A DNA stretch of 64,000 bases from Phytomonospora sp040655735 (GTDB taxonomy: Bacteria > Actinomycetota > Actinomycetes > Mycobacteriales > Micromonosporaceae). The notes below the pieces were generated by a model, which did no database searches, was not told the origin of the DNA, and was given only the letters and a program-made list of their open reading frames with translations. The position numbers were made by a program, and so were the translations under genes. This document shows positions 41,101 through 49,604 of this stretch, piece by piece (position 1 is the stretch's first letter; each line of letters begins with the position of its first letter). Where the stretch lies: NCBI RefSeq assembly GCF_040655735.1, contig NZ_JBFAKK010000002.1, forward strand, positions 310,001 to 374,000, written 5' to 3'.

Positions 41101-41895
41101 TCACAGCAGGATCGGCACGAACACCTCGGTCGATGCCGCGTCGGCGGCCTTGGGAAGCCCGTGCTCGACGGTGAAGGCGCCCTCCGACCGTCCACTGGGG
41201 AGCGCGCTCGGCTCGGGCGCGGTCGCCCCGCCGACGATCTTGCCCTCCTTGTCGCGGAACAGCGCGGTCGCGCGGGTGCTCGGCAGAACCATGCCGTAGG
41301 CGGAGTCCACCGCGAACATGAGCTTCTTCGGCGGACTGGAGCGGTCGGTGGCGACCTCGCCGACGGTGATCGGCGCGAACGCGTGGACGCTGTTGACCGG
41401 CGCCCACCACTCCTTCGTGGCCACCTCCACGTCCATCCTGCTCACACCCGAGGCCGGAGCCGCGAAGGTGTTGCCGAAGCCGACGCGCTCACCGGGCAGC
41501 ACCACGGTCACCTCGGCTTTCAGGAACACCGACTCGGCGGGGATCACGTCCTCGCCGTCACGGCCGACGAAGCGGATCTCGAAGCTGTTGAGGTAGGCGA
41601 CCCGGTCGCCGATGTTCTCCACGACGACCCCGTAGGACAGGATCTCCTTGCCGCCCCTGGTCTCCAGCGACCAGCTGCGCTCGGGGATCTGCAGGGCGCC
41701 GGCGGCGGGCGGGGTGAGGTCGGGCGCGTTCACCGTGGGAGGCGGAGTCGCCGGAGCCGACCCCGAGGAAGAGGGCGAGGGCAGCGCCGGCCCGTCCACC
41801 GGCGGCTCGTCCTTCGCGCAGCCGATCAGTAATCCGGTTCCGGCCACGGCGGCGAGTCCCAGCAGCGCTCGGCGATCGAAGCGGTTCGCGCCCAT
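41101..41895 (-). CDS. Tat-type lipoprotein with DUF4352-like domain
   Basis: 264 residues: signal MGANRFDRRALLGLAAVAGTGLLIGC with twin Arg and lipobox Cys 26, a Pro/Ser-rich linker, then an immunoglobulin-like domain (SWSLETRGGKEILSYGVVVENIGDRVAYLNSFEIRFVGRDGEDVIPAES, VLPGERVGFGNTF) as in DUF4352-type exported proteins. Anchored outside the membrane; function unknown. It lies opposite to the folate genes and divides folP from folBK. ATG at 41895. Confidence 0.75.
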   Translation of the reverse strand: MGANRFDRRALLGLAAVAGTGLLIGCAKDEPPVDGPALPSPSSSGSAPATPPPTVNAPDLTPPAAGALQIPERSWSLETRGGKEILSYGVVVENIGDRVAYLNSFEIRFVGRDGEDVIPAESVFLKAEVTVVLPGERVGFGNTFAAPASGVSRMDVEVATKEWWAPVNSVHAFAPITVGEVATDRSSPPKKLMFAVDSAYGMVLPSTRATALFRDKEGKIVGGATAPEPSALPSGRSEGAFTVEHGLPKAADAASTEVFVPILL

Positions 41896-42063
41896 CACGA
41901 CTCCTTCGGTTCGGGGGCGGTGACGTCCGGGCGGCCCGAACGTCACCTTGAGGTCGTTGTGGGCGAATACCCGCGCCGGGGCGCACATAATCTCGGTGAC
42001 GAACTCCGTTTCGGCGCCGCGCGTGGCTCCGCCCGGCGCCGCGAGGTCGGCTAGCGTACGTGC

Positions 42064-42432
42064 GTGACAGATCGCATCACCCTCACCGGCCTCACCGTGC
42101 GCGGTACGCACGGCGTCTACGACTTCGAACGCGCCGAAGGGCAGGACTTCGGCTGCGACGTCGTCCTCGAAGTCGACACCCGCCCCGCCGCCGAAAGCGA
42201 CGACATCGCCGACACGATCCACTACGGCGAACTCGCCGACGCCCTCGCCGCCGTCCTCGCCGGGGAACCGGTGAACCTCCTGGAGACGCTCGCCGAGCGG
42301 CTCGCCGCGATCTGCCTGGCCGACGAACGCGTCGCGGCCTGCGAAGTCACCGTGCACAAACCCCAGGCGCCCATCGCGCACGCCTTCACGGATGTTTCGG
42401 TGACCGTCCGACGGGAAAGGCACAGCGGATGA
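42064..42432 (+). CDS. folB: Dihydroneopterin aldolase
   Basis: 122 residues. Cleaves 7,8-dihydroneopterin to 6-hydroxymethyl-7,8-dihydropterin. Signatures: ITLTGLTVRGTHGVYDFERAEGQDFGCDVVLEVDT, DTIHYGELADALAAVL, NLLETLAERLA and EVTVHKPQAPI. GTG start 6 nt after TAGCGT (42052-42057), so probably leaderless. Overlaps folK by ATGA. Confidence 0.95.
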   Translation: MTDRITLTGLTVRGTHGVYDFERAEGQDFGCDVVLEVDTRPAAESDDIADTIHYGELADALAAVLAGEPVNLLETLAERLAAICLADERVAACEVTVHKPQAPIAHAFTDVSVTVRRERHSG

Positions 42433-42944
42433 CCCGCGTCCTGCTCTCCTTCGGCGGCAACCTCGGCGACCCCGTCGCCGTCTTCCGCGACGCCCTCGCG
42501 GCGCTCGGTGACGCCGTCGTGAAGGTGTCGCCGGTCTACGAGACACCACCCTGGGGGGACGCCGACCAGCCCCCCTACCGCAACGCCGTCGTCCTCGCCG
42601 ACCGCGCCGACCTCGACCCCGAGGGATGGCTGACCCTGGCGCAGGAACTGGAGAACACCGCCGGCCGGGTCCGCGACCCCGCCCGCCGCTTCGGGCCGCG
42701 CACCCTCGACGTCGACATCATCGCCGCCTGGGACGAGTCCGGCGAAGCGGTCACCTCCGACGACGAGCGGCTCACCCTGCCGCACCCGAGGGCGCACCTG
42801 CGCGCCTTCGTGCTCGTACCCTGGTCGAAGATCGAACCGGAGGCCGTCCTACCCGGGCACGGCCGCATCGCCGGGCTCCTGACCGACACGACACTGGCCG
42901 CCGACGCCCGTCAGGTGACACCGACGGGCGAGGCCCTGGGATAG
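42429..42944 (+). CDS. folK: 6-hydroxymethyl-7,8-dihydropterin pyrophosphokinase
   Basis: 171 residues. Transfers pyrophosphate from ATP to hydroxymethyldihydropterin, giving the FolP substrate. Signatures: LLSFGGNLGDP, SPVYETPPWGDADQPPYRNAVV, FGPRTLDVDII and LPHPRAHLRAFVLVPW. Coupled to folB by ATGA. Confidence 0.95.
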   Translation: MTRVLLSFGGNLGDPVAVFRDALAALGDAVVKVSPVYETPPWGDADQPPYRNAVVLADRADLDPEGWLTLAQELENTAGRVRDPARRFGPRTLDVDIIAAWDESGEAVTSDDERLTLPHPRAHLRAFVLVPWSKIEPEAVLPGHGRIAGLLTDTTLAADARQVTPTGEALG

Positions 42945-42954
42945 GTTCTGCGCC

Positions 42955-43473
42955 ATGCCTGCGTCCACACCGAAGAAGCCGACCCTCCCCCCGACCCGGC
43001 CGTCCACATTGTTCGTGGCCGCCCTCGGTGCCGCGGCCGTCGGGCTGCTCATGGTCACCAGGTTCTACGGCCGGATGCCCGGCGCCTCCTGGTTCACCGG
43101 AGTCACGCTCCTCATCGTCGCCCTCGTGTGCGCCTACACCGCCGTGCAGACCCGCGCGCGCATCGAACGCCGGCCGGGGACCCGGCCCGTCGAGGCGCTC
43201 AGCATCGCCCGATTCGCGGCCTTCGCGAAGGCCTGCTCGCTCGGCGGCGCCCTGTTCACCGGCTGGTACGCCGCGATCCTGGTCTACACGATCGCCCAGC
43301 GCGGACGCCTGTCCGCCGCCGCCGACGACCTCCTGCCGACCGCGTTCAGCTTCGTCGCCGGGCTCCTGCTGGTCGCCGCCGCCCTGTGGCTCGAACGCGC
43401 CTGCCGCATTCCCCGCCGCCCCGACGACGAGTCCACAGAGGACGACGTGCCGGACGGCGGCGAACCCGCCTGA
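42955..43473 (+). CDS. DUF3180 membrane protein
   Basis: 172 residues with four helices (STLFVAALGAAAVGLLMV; ASWFTGVTLLIVALVCAYTAV; AKACSLGGALFTGWYAAILVY; AFSFVAGLLLVAAALWL) and the family motif RPVEALSIARFAAFAKACSL. DUF3180 genes typically follow folK in actinobacteria. Function unknown. ATG at 42955; a TAGGTT -10 (42942-42947) lies 7 nt before it. Confidence 0.9.
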   Translation: MPASTPKKPTLPPTRPSTLFVAALGAAAVGLLMVTRFYGRMPGASWFTGVTLLIVALVCAYTAVQTRARIERRPGTRPVEALSIARFAAFAKACSLGGALFTGWYAAILVYTIAQRGRLSAAADDLLPTAFSFVAGLLLVAAALWLERACRIPRRPDDESTEDDVPDGGEPA

Positions 43474-43523
43474 GGACGCCGTCGGCAAGCATTAGGCCCA
43501 TTTAAGGTCCATCGGCCGCCGAG

Positions 43524-43543
43524 GGGGTGTCGTGGGACACCCC
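43524..43543 (+). terminator. Hairpin after DUF3180
   Basis: Perfect 8 bp stem GGGGTGTC/GACACCCC with loop GTGG, between DUF3180 and the next gene. Confidence 0.6.
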
Positions 43544-43617
43544 GAGCCTTGTACCGTGCGGATCGACCCCGTCTTACCCCCGAGACGCATGGGTGATTTC
43601 CGCAGGAGTGAGCCGTC

Positions 43618-44895
43618 ATGGCGTATGACGACGGAGGCCGCAGATACCCCGACGGGTACGGGCCGCCCGACGACACCAAACCACCCGCCCACGGCGACTA
43701 TCGTGACGATCCGCACGGCTATGCCTCGTCGCCGGACTACCGCGACGACCCCTACTCGACCTCGTCGGACCTGCCCACCGTCGACAACCGGTTCACGCCC
43801 GACCCCGTGAGCGCGCTGGGCGACCGCCTCGACCACGTCTACGACGAGGTCGGCGACCGGGGCGACACCAACGACCGCCTCCTGGTGCACATCGTCTTCG
43901 AGGTCGTCCTCATGCTCGGCGCGGCCGGCGTGCTGTTCTGGGCCTGGCAGACCGACGTCGACGCCTTCAAGGGCACCCCCTTGAAGAACCTCGTGCTCAC
44001 CTTCTCCGCGGTGCTGCTGCTGGCCACCGCCACCGCCCTGACCCTGCGTGTCCGCGCGGTCAACCTCGGCCTGTTCGCCTTCGCGTTCACCGCGGCGGCC
44101 CTGTTCTACAAGTTCTACGACGCCCAGGGCACGGCCGTCTCGGCGGTCATCGCCGTCGGCGCGTGCGCGGCCGCCGGGATCCTGCTGAGCCTGCTGATCC
44201 TGCTCCTCAAGATCCCCGGCTGGGCCGCGGGACTGGGCGTCGGCCTGGCGCTGCTCGCCGCCGTCGGCTGGCTGAAGGTCCCCGCGACGGTGCCCGACTA
44301 CGGCTTCGACATCGACGACCGCGGCATGATCATCATCGGCGTCGCCGTCGCGCTGTCCCTCGTCGGCGGAGTGGTCGGTTCGCTTCCCGGCACCCGCCGC
44401 CTCCTCGGCGCCTGCCGCGACGCCGACAACGGCGGCAAACGCACCCGCGGCGCCGTCACCCTGACCCTGTTCGGGACCGTGGCCGCCTCGGTGCTCGCCG
44501 GTGTGGCCGGCGTGATCGTGGCGCTGGGAACGGCGCAGGGGCTGCCGACGCACGGCGTGCAGGGCACGACGCTGCTGTACGGAGGACTCGCGCTGGCCGC
44601 CGCGTTGCTGGGTGGGACGAGCGCGCACGGAAGGCGCGGCGGGTTCGTGGGGACACTGCTGGCGACGGCGTTGCTGCTGGGAGTCGTGCAGCTGGGGACG
44701 TCGAAGGGGTGGGACGTCGGGCCGGTCGTGTACGTGGCGGGCGGGCTGTTCGCGGGGCTGCTGGTGACCTGGCTGGTCGAGGGGCTGGGGAAGCCGGAGG
44801 AGCCGCGGGACTACGGCGGCGGTCGCGACGGGAGCGGCAGCGGCGGCGACGGCGACTCGCGGCGGGACCGGGAGTCGTTCGCTTCGCTGCGGTGA
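43618..44895 (+). CDS. Multispanning membrane protein with charged N-terminal region
   Basis: 425 residues. The first about 85 are hydrophilic (repeated DDPYSTSS/RDDPHGYASS elements). Then come about ten helices, e.g. LLVHIVFEVVLMLGAAGVLFW, VLTFSAVLLLATATALTL, LLSLLILLLKIPGWAAGLGVGL and VALSLVGGVVGSLPGTRRLL, ending in a Gly/Arg-rich tail. No transporter signature recognised. AGGAG precedes the ATG. A terminator follows. Confidence 0.7.
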   Translation: MAYDDGGRRYPDGYGPPDDTKPPAHGDYRDDPHGYASSPDYRDDPYSTSSDLPTVDNRFTPDPVSALGDRLDHVYDEVGDRGDTNDRLLVHIVFEVVLMLGAAGVLFWAWQTDVDAFKGTPLKNLVLTFSAVLLLATATALTLRVRAVNLGLFAFAFTAAALFYKFYDAQGTAVSAVIAVGACAAAGILLSLLILLLKIPGWAAGLGVGLALLAAVGWLKVPATVPDYGFDIDDRGMIIIGVAVALSLVGGVVGSLPGTRRLLGACRDADNGGKRTRGAVTLTLFGTVAASVLAGVAGVIVALGTAQGLPTHGVQGTTLLYGGLALAAALLGGTSAHGRRGGFVGTLLATALLLGVVQLGTSKGWDVGPVVYVAGGLFAGLLVTWLVEGLGKPEEPRDYGGGRDGSGSGGDGDSRRDRESFASLR

Positions 44896-44910
44896 GGCGC
44901 GGTTGAGCGT

Positions 44911-44938
44911 GCGGGGTCTTCCTTCGGGAGGGCCCCGC
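44911..44938 (+). terminator. Terminator after the 425-residue membrane protein
   Basis: Stem GCGGGGTCTTCC/GGAGGGCCCCGC (two G-T pairs) with a TTCG tetraloop, followed by TTAC. Confidence 0.7.
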
Positions 44939-45001
44939 TTACGTTGGTGGCTAGGATCCGTTCGCCATGGCAGGATGGCGGCATGACGGCCCGAAAGGTA
45001 C

Positions 45002-45469
45002 ATGCCGCGTAGGCGGCCGGGCGCGATGCGCGCCCAACAATGGACACCGCCCGCTTACGCGCGCATCGCGATCCGCGGACTGTCGGCGGCGACATGCCGT
45101 GACATCGCGCGTGCCGAACTGAGGGACGATCATCCGTTCCTTTGGCGCGGCGGCACCGCGCTGGCCCTGCACGGCCTGGGGAAGTTCCTGGCACGGCCGG
45201 GGAGGTACCTGTATCTCCGGCGCTCGCTGTGCACGGCTGGGGCGTGTGAACTCATCGACGACGTGGCGCACGCTCGGGACTACCTCGCGATGATTCTGCC
45301 GGTACTGCCGTTGCGTTCCCGGCGTGAACTGGGCCGGATGCTGGCGGGGCTGGACAAGGAGATCCTGCGCCGGACGATCCCGGATCCGTTCCCGCCCGAA
45401 GGGACGTGGCGGGTCCTACAGGGACTCTGCGGGTGGGAGTGGTGGCATCGGCGGATATACGAGGGGTGA
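45002..45469 (+). CDS. Small hypothetical protein
   Basis: 155 residues, basic and soluble, two Cys near the middle (LCTAGACELIDDV). No recognised motif. GAAAGG lies 3 nt before the ATG at 45002; ATG 45026 is an alternative. The composition (RRxRRE, DKEILRRTIPDPF) and codon usage support a real gene, but nothing can be said of function. Followed by a long gap. Confidence 0.5.
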   Translation: MPRRRPGAMRAQQWTPPAYARIAIRGLSAATCRDIARAELRDDHPFLWRGGTALALHGLGKFLARPGRYLYLRRSLCTAGACELIDDVAHARDYLAMILPVLPLRSRRELGRMLAGLDKEILRRTIPDPFPPEGTWRVLQGLCGWEWWHRRIYEG

Positions 45470-46102
45470 GGGCTGCGTCGGAGCTGGGTCGTTCCGCTTC
45501 GGCAGGGCGTCTCGGTTCGCCACGGCACGGCACGGCCGGTCAACAGCTCAGCCGCTCGACGGGCTCAGCCCAGCGTCTCGGCAGGGCACAGCGTCTTCCT
45601 CGCGCCAGAGCCGGCTGGGTGGCTCCGCCCCCAGCACCCCCGCCGGGACTCCGTCCCGAACCCTGCTGGGAGGCTCCGCCCCCAGACTCCCGCTGGAGCT
45701 TTGCCCCAGACCCCGCCAGGAACTCCGTCCCTGGACCCGGCACTCCGCCGAACCTTGGGGTGGCGTGTTCTCGGCGGCGTCGGGTGGGTCTCGCTTCTGC
45801 CTCTTCGAGCCGCGCGGCCACCACCCGCCACCTGCGGTGGCGGTGGCAGTGGCGGTGAGCCGCGCCCGTCGCGCTGACGGTGCGGCGAGCTGCGCCGTCA
45901 CATCGCCGTGGTCATGCCATCCCCGCCACGGCGCGGTCTAGTCGCACCATCACCGCAGCACGGCGGGGCGTGGACGGCCGAGCCAGCGCCGTCGCACGGC
46001 GCCCCGCGCCGCCCGTTCACGGCCGCCGCGCCGTCGCACGGCGCCGCCCGTCCAGGTCCCGCCGAGTTGTCCGCGGCCCGCCGTCGAATCCCCGCCCGGG
46101 CC
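45470..46102. other. Gene-poor 633 bp gap with degenerate repeats
   Basis: No credible gene; long open frames in several phases are GC-rich shadows. The DNA contains short GGCAC iterations near 45525, the five-unit repeat at 45614-45739, and a CGCCGTCGCACGGCGCC-like element repeated around 45990 and 46030. Nothing else is recognised. Confidence 0.6.
45614..45739. repeat. Five degenerate tandem units, 23-28 bp
   Basis: Units start at 45614, 45642, 45665, 45692 and 45715 (lengths 28, 23, 27, 23, 25). Each follows the pattern GCYGGG..CTCCGyCCC..AGACCCC and holds an internal dyad such as GGGACTCCGTCCC. Similar G/C-rich intergenic repeats are common in actinomycetes. Confidence 0.6.
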
Positions 46103-47101
46103 TTACGCCGCCACCCCCGTTGTACCCGTCGTGCCGTCCGCTTGGGCCGCGCGGTAGATGTCGTCGGCTGTCATCGCTCCCAGCAGCTCCTCGCCCGAGC
46201 GCACGACCACGTGCCCCGTCCCGCCCTCCAGGAGGGCTGCCAAGGCGTCGTACAGCGTCGCCGCCGCGGAGACCTCCGGCGAATCGCGGTCCACGTCGTC
46301 CATCGGGCGCAGCATCGTCGGGTCGATGGTGGTCACCGAGAGCCGTTTGATGCCGCGGTCGGCGCCCACGAACTCCGCCACGAAGGCGGAGGCGGGGCGT
46401 GCCAGAAGCTCGGCGGGCGGCGCGTACTGCTCCAGCTTCCCGCCCTCCGACAGCAGCGCGATGCGGTCGCCCAGCCGCACGGCCTCGTCGACGTCGTGGG
46501 TCACCAGCAGGATCGTCTTTCGCACCGTCTCCTGCAGACGCAGGAACTCCTGCTGCAACCGCCCGCGCACGATCGGGTCCACCGCGGAGAAGGGCTCGTC
46601 CATCAGCAGCACGACGGGGTCGGCGGCCAGCGCCCGGGCCACGCCGACGCGCTGGCGCTGCCCGCCCGAAAGCTGATGGGGGTAGCGCTTGCCGTGCAGG
46701 CCGCTGTCGAGGCCGACGAGGTCGAGGAGTTCCTCGACCCGTGCCTTGATGCGCGACTTCGGCCAGCCCAGCAGCTTCGGAACCGTGGCGACGTTCTGCG
46801 CGACGGTCTGGTGCGGGAAGAGTCCCACATGCTGGATGACGTAGCCGATCTTGCGGCGCAGGCCGACCTTGTCGATCTTCGCGGTGTCCTCGCCGTCGAG
46901 CAGGATGCGCCCGGCGGTCGGCGCGATGAGGCGGTTGACCATGCGCAGCACGGTCGACTTCCCGCATCCCGACGGCCCGACCAGGACGGTCAGCGAGCCG
47001 GCCGGGACGTGCAGGTCCAGATGGGACACCGCGACGCTCCCCCCGGCATATTCCTTTCGAACACCCGACAACTCGATCTCGGCCGCGGCGGTAGCGTCCA
47101 T
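46103..47101 (-). CDS. Osmoprotectant ABC transporter ATPase (OpuCA/ProV-type)
   Basis: 332 residues. Walker A GPSGCGKST, Q-loop IQHVGLFPHQTV, signature LSGGQRQRVGVARAL, Walker B VLLMDEP and H-switch THD. The C-terminal region (RLSVTTIDPTMLRPMD... AAATLYDALAALLEGGTGHVVV) resembles the CBS module of glycine-betaine importers that senses ionic strength. ATG at 47101; divergent from the permease genes with about 50 bp between. Drives uptake of a quaternary amine. Confidence 0.9.
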   Translation of the reverse strand: MDATAAAEIELSGVRKEYAGGSVAVSHLDLHVPAGSLTVLVGPSGCGKSTVLRMVNRLIAPTAGRILLDGEDTAKIDKVGLRRKIGYVIQHVGLFPHQTVAQNVATVPKLLGWPKSRIKARVEELLDLVGLDSGLHGKRYPHQLSGGQRQRVGVARALAADPVVLLMDEPFSAVDPIVRGRLQQEFLRLQETVRKTILLVTHDVDEAVRLGDRIALLSEGGKLEQYAPPAELLARPASAFVAEFVGADRGIKRLSVTTIDPTMLRPMDDVDRDSPEVSAAATLYDALAALLEGGTGHVVVRSGEELLGAMTADDIYRAAQADGTTGTTGVAA

Positions 47102-47152
47102 GTCATGCCTTTCCGAGGTGGAGCGGACTTGCGTCCGGACGACGTGTCGGCC

Positions 47153-47824
47153 ATGCTCGACGCCGTGCCGGACGATCCCTGGTTCTCCTGGTCGTACATA
47201 CAGAACAACGCCGATGCTCTCGGCGCGGCCTTCACCGAACATGTGGAGCTGACGGCCCTGGCGATGCTGTTCGCCGCGGTCCTCGCGATCCCACTGGGGG
47301 TGTGCGCGTACCGGGCCCGCTGGCTCACGGCTCCCATCCTCGCACTGTCGGGCGTTTTGTACACGGTGCCCTCACTGGCGTTGTTCGCCTTGCTGGCGCC
47401 GTTCTTGGGTTTGACGGCGACCACGGTACTCGTCGGGCTCGTCATGTACGCGTTGTTGATCATCGTAAGGGGCACCCTGACCGGTTTGCGGCAGGTCCCC
47501 GAAGAGGTCCGCGACGCCGCCGACGGCATGGGATACGGCAGTTTCGCCATGCTCATGCGCATCGAGATACCCCTGGCGATGCCTTCCATACTCACCGGCC
47601 TGAGAATCGCCGCCGTCTCGACGGTCGCTCTGGTCACCGTCGGCGCCGTCCTCGGCCGCGGCGGCCTCGGCGGACTCATCCTCTCCGGCTTCCGGAACAA
47701 CCTGTACAAACCGCAGATCGTGACCGCGACCGTGTTGTGCGTCGCACTCGCCCTCGCGTGTGATCTGCTCCTCTCCTGGCTCGGCAGGCTGATCACGCCC
47801 TGGACCCGGAAGGCGGCGCGGTGA
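47153..47824 (+). CDS. ABC importer permease 1 (OpuCB/OpuCD type)
   Basis: 223 residues, five to six helices (HVELTALAMLFAAVLAIPLGVCAY; LSGVLYTVPSLALFALLAPFL; TVLVGLVMYALLIIVRGTLTGL...), with the EAA-type loop VRDAADGMGYGSFAMLMRIEIPLAMPSILTGLR. The start is uncertain: ATG 47153 gives the usual length, and ATG 47105 (4 nt from the divergent ATPase start) leaves no promoter room. Overlaps permease 2 by GTGA. Forms the membrane pore with it. Confidence 0.88.
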   Translation: MLDAVPDDPWFSWSYIQNNADALGAAFTEHVELTALAMLFAAVLAIPLGVCAYRARWLTAPILALSGVLYTVPSLALFALLAPFLGLTATTVLVGLVMYALLIIVRGTLTGLRQVPEEVRDAADGMGYGSFAMLMRIEIPLAMPSILTGLRIAAVSTVALVTVGAVLGRGGLGGLILSGFRNNLYKPQIVTATVLCVALALACDLLLSWLGRLITPWTRKAAR

Positions 47825-48504
47825 ACGACGTCATCTCCCAGGCCGTGACCTGGCTCAACGACCCCCTGAACTGGACCAACCCCGGCGGCGTCTTCGACCG
47901 GCTCATCGAGCACCTGTGGCTGTCGGCCCTCGCCGTCCTCCTCGGCTGCCTCATCGCCTGGCCGCTGGGCATCTGGGTCGGGCACACCGGTCGCGGCGGC
48001 GGCCTCACCGTCGGCGTCTCCAACGTCACCCGCGCGATCCCGACGCTGGCCCTGCTCAGCCTCCTGCCGCTGACCGCCCTCGGCTTCGGCGCGCCCTCGG
48101 TCGTCCCCGCCCTCGCCGTCTTCGCGATCCCGCCGCTGCTCGCGACCGCCTACAACGGTGTCCGCGACGCCGATCCCGACGCCCGCGACGCCGCCTACGG
48201 CATGGGCCTGTCGGGCCGCCAGGTCCTCTGGCGCGTCGAACTGCCCCTCGCCGTCCCGCAACTCGCCAGCGGCTTTCGCACGGCGTCGGTACAGGTCGTG
48301 GCGACCGCGACCCTCGCCGCTCTCGTCAACGGCGGCGGCCTCGGCCTGATCATCTCCCAGGGCTTCGGTCTTGGCATGTCGGTCGGCGGCGGCCAGATCC
48401 TCGCCGGTGGCGTCCTCGTCGCGATCGTCGCACTGGTGATCGAAGGACTCCTCGCGATCGCTGAGAAACTCCTCACACCCCGGTCACTTCGTCCAGCTCG
48501 GTGA
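47821..48504 (+). CDS. ABC importer permease 2
   Basis: 227 residues, same family: HLWLSALAVLLGCLIAWPLGIWVG, VTRAIPTLALLSLLPLTALGF, EAA loop VRDADPDARDAAYGMGLSGRQVLWRVELPLAVPQLASGFR and VVATATLAALVNGGGLGLIISQGF. GTG start in a GTGA overlap. The two permeases are clearly paralogous; a heterodimer is likely. Confidence 0.9.
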   Translation: MNDVISQAVTWLNDPLNWTNPGGVFDRLIEHLWLSALAVLLGCLIAWPLGIWVGHTGRGGGLTVGVSNVTRAIPTLALLSLLPLTALGFGAPSVVPALAVFAIPPLLATAYNGVRDADPDARDAAYGMGLSGRQVLWRVELPLAVPQLASGFRTASVQVVATATLAALVNGGGLGLIISQGFGLGMSVGGGQILAGGVLVAIVALVIEGLLAIAEKLLTPRSLRPAR

Positions 48505-48536
48505 CTACGTCGCCCACGTCCAGTACGGTCTTCCTC

Positions 48537-49535
48537 ATGTCCCTGACACGGAGCAAATCCCTCATCGCGGTGCCTGCGATCGGGCTGATGGCCCTCGCGC
48601 TCGCCGCGTGCGGCAAGGCCGGTTCCTCGGGAACCGACGCCCCGGAGGACGTGGCTGGCGCGGGTTGCGCGCCGGTCGCCGGGACCTCCCTGGTCGTCCT
48701 CGAAGACGACAAGAAGCTGCAGAACGCCGACAACATCATTGCGGCCGTCAACGCCGACGCCTCAAGCGAAGCGCTGCTGGCGGCCGTCAACAAGGTCGCC
48801 GCCGCGCTCGACACGCAAAAGCTCATCGGCCTGAACAAGGCGGTCGACATCGACCGCAAGACCCCGGCACAGGCCGCCGAGGAGTTCGCCGCGGCCAACG
48901 GTCTGGCCGACGGCCTGTCCGGCGGCTCGGGCGAGCTGACGGTCGGGCACGGCAACTTCTCGGAGTCGAACACGATCGCCGAGCTGTACAAGATCGCCCT
49001 TGAGGGCGCCGGCTTCACCGTCGAGCTCCAGGACGTCGGCAACCGCGAGCTCTACGAGCCGGCTTTGGAGAAGGGCGACATCCAGGTCATGCCCGAGTAC
49101 GCCGCGACCCTCGCGGAGTTCCTCAACGGCAAGGCCAACGGCAAGGACGCCCCGCCGGTCGCCTCCAGCGACCTCGCGGCGACCGTCACGGCTCTCCAGG
49201 GCCTGGCCGAGAAGAACAACCTGGTCGTCGGCGAGGCCTCCCCGGCCGCCGACGTCAACGCCTACGCGGTGACGAAGGAGTTCGCCGACCAGCACCAGAT
49301 CAAGACGCTGTCCGACTTCGCCGCCAAGTGCAGCGGCAAGGAGTCGATCCTCGGCGGACCGCCGGAGTGCCCGGAGCGCGCCTTCTGCCAGCCGGGTCTC
49401 AAGGAGACCTACGGGATCGAGTTCGGGCAGTTCTCCAGCCTCGACATCGGCCCCTCGACGCAGGCGGCGCTGAAGGCCGGCGAGATCACGCTGGGCACGG
49501 TGCTGTCGACCGACGGCGGACTCGCGGCGGGCTGA
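48537..49535 (+). CDS. Glycine-betaine/choline-type substrate-binding lipoprotein, circularly permuted order
   Basis: 332 residues. Signal MSLTRSKSLIAVPAIGLMAL, lipobox LAAC with Cys 25. The family's usual C-terminal segment (LVVLEDDKKLQNADNI... QKLIGLNKAVDIDRKTPAQAAEEF) comes first, at about 52-124. The usual N-terminal segment (GELTVGHGNFSESNTIAELYKIALEGAGF... ALEKGDIQVMPEYAATL) starts at about 133, and the protein ends at STDGGLAAG, which normally leads into LVVLEDD. Both lobes are thus complete but rotated. ATG at 48537 (a TACGGT -10 lies 7 nt before); last importer gene, before a bidirectional terminator. Confidence 0.88.
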   Translation: MSLTRSKSLIAVPAIGLMALALAACGKAGSSGTDAPEDVAGAGCAPVAGTSLVVLEDDKKLQNADNIIAAVNADASSEALLAAVNKVAAALDTQKLIGLNKAVDIDRKTPAQAAEEFAAANGLADGLSGGSGELTVGHGNFSESNTIAELYKIALEGAGFTVELQDVGNRELYEPALEKGDIQVMPEYAATLAEFLNGKANGKDAPPVASSDLAATVTALQGLAEKNNLVVGEASPAADVNAYAVTKEFADQHQIKTLSDFAAKCSGKESILGGPPECPERAFCQPGLKETYGIEFGQFSSLDIGPSTQAALKAGEITLGTVLSTDGGLAAG

Positions 49536-49564
49536 CCGCGGGTAGCGACGGTTCGAAGAACGAC

Positions 49565-49592
49565 GAAGGCCCCGGCCGATGCCGGGGCCTTC
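49565..49592. terminator. Bidirectional terminator between importer and exporter operons
   Basis: Perfect 12 bp stem GAAGGCCCCGGC/GCCGGGGCCTTC with loop CGAT, between the convergent binding-protein and ABC-2 permease genes. Confidence 0.85.
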
Positions 49593-49604
49593 CCCATGTC
49601 GAGA

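Noticed and set aside
45540..45910. Overlapping minus-strand frames rich in Gly/Pro in the 45.5-45.9 kb gap
   Set aside because: They are translations of the degenerate DNA repeats; no start with ribosome site.
45908..47104. Upstream extension of permease 1 to 45908
   Set aside because: Runs through the repeat region and opposite the ATPase gene; the permease domain begins near 47153.
49540..49565. A tRNA-like TTCGAAGAA segment (GGTTCGAAGAACG)
   Set aside because: No cloverleaf or acceptor stem can be drawn around it.
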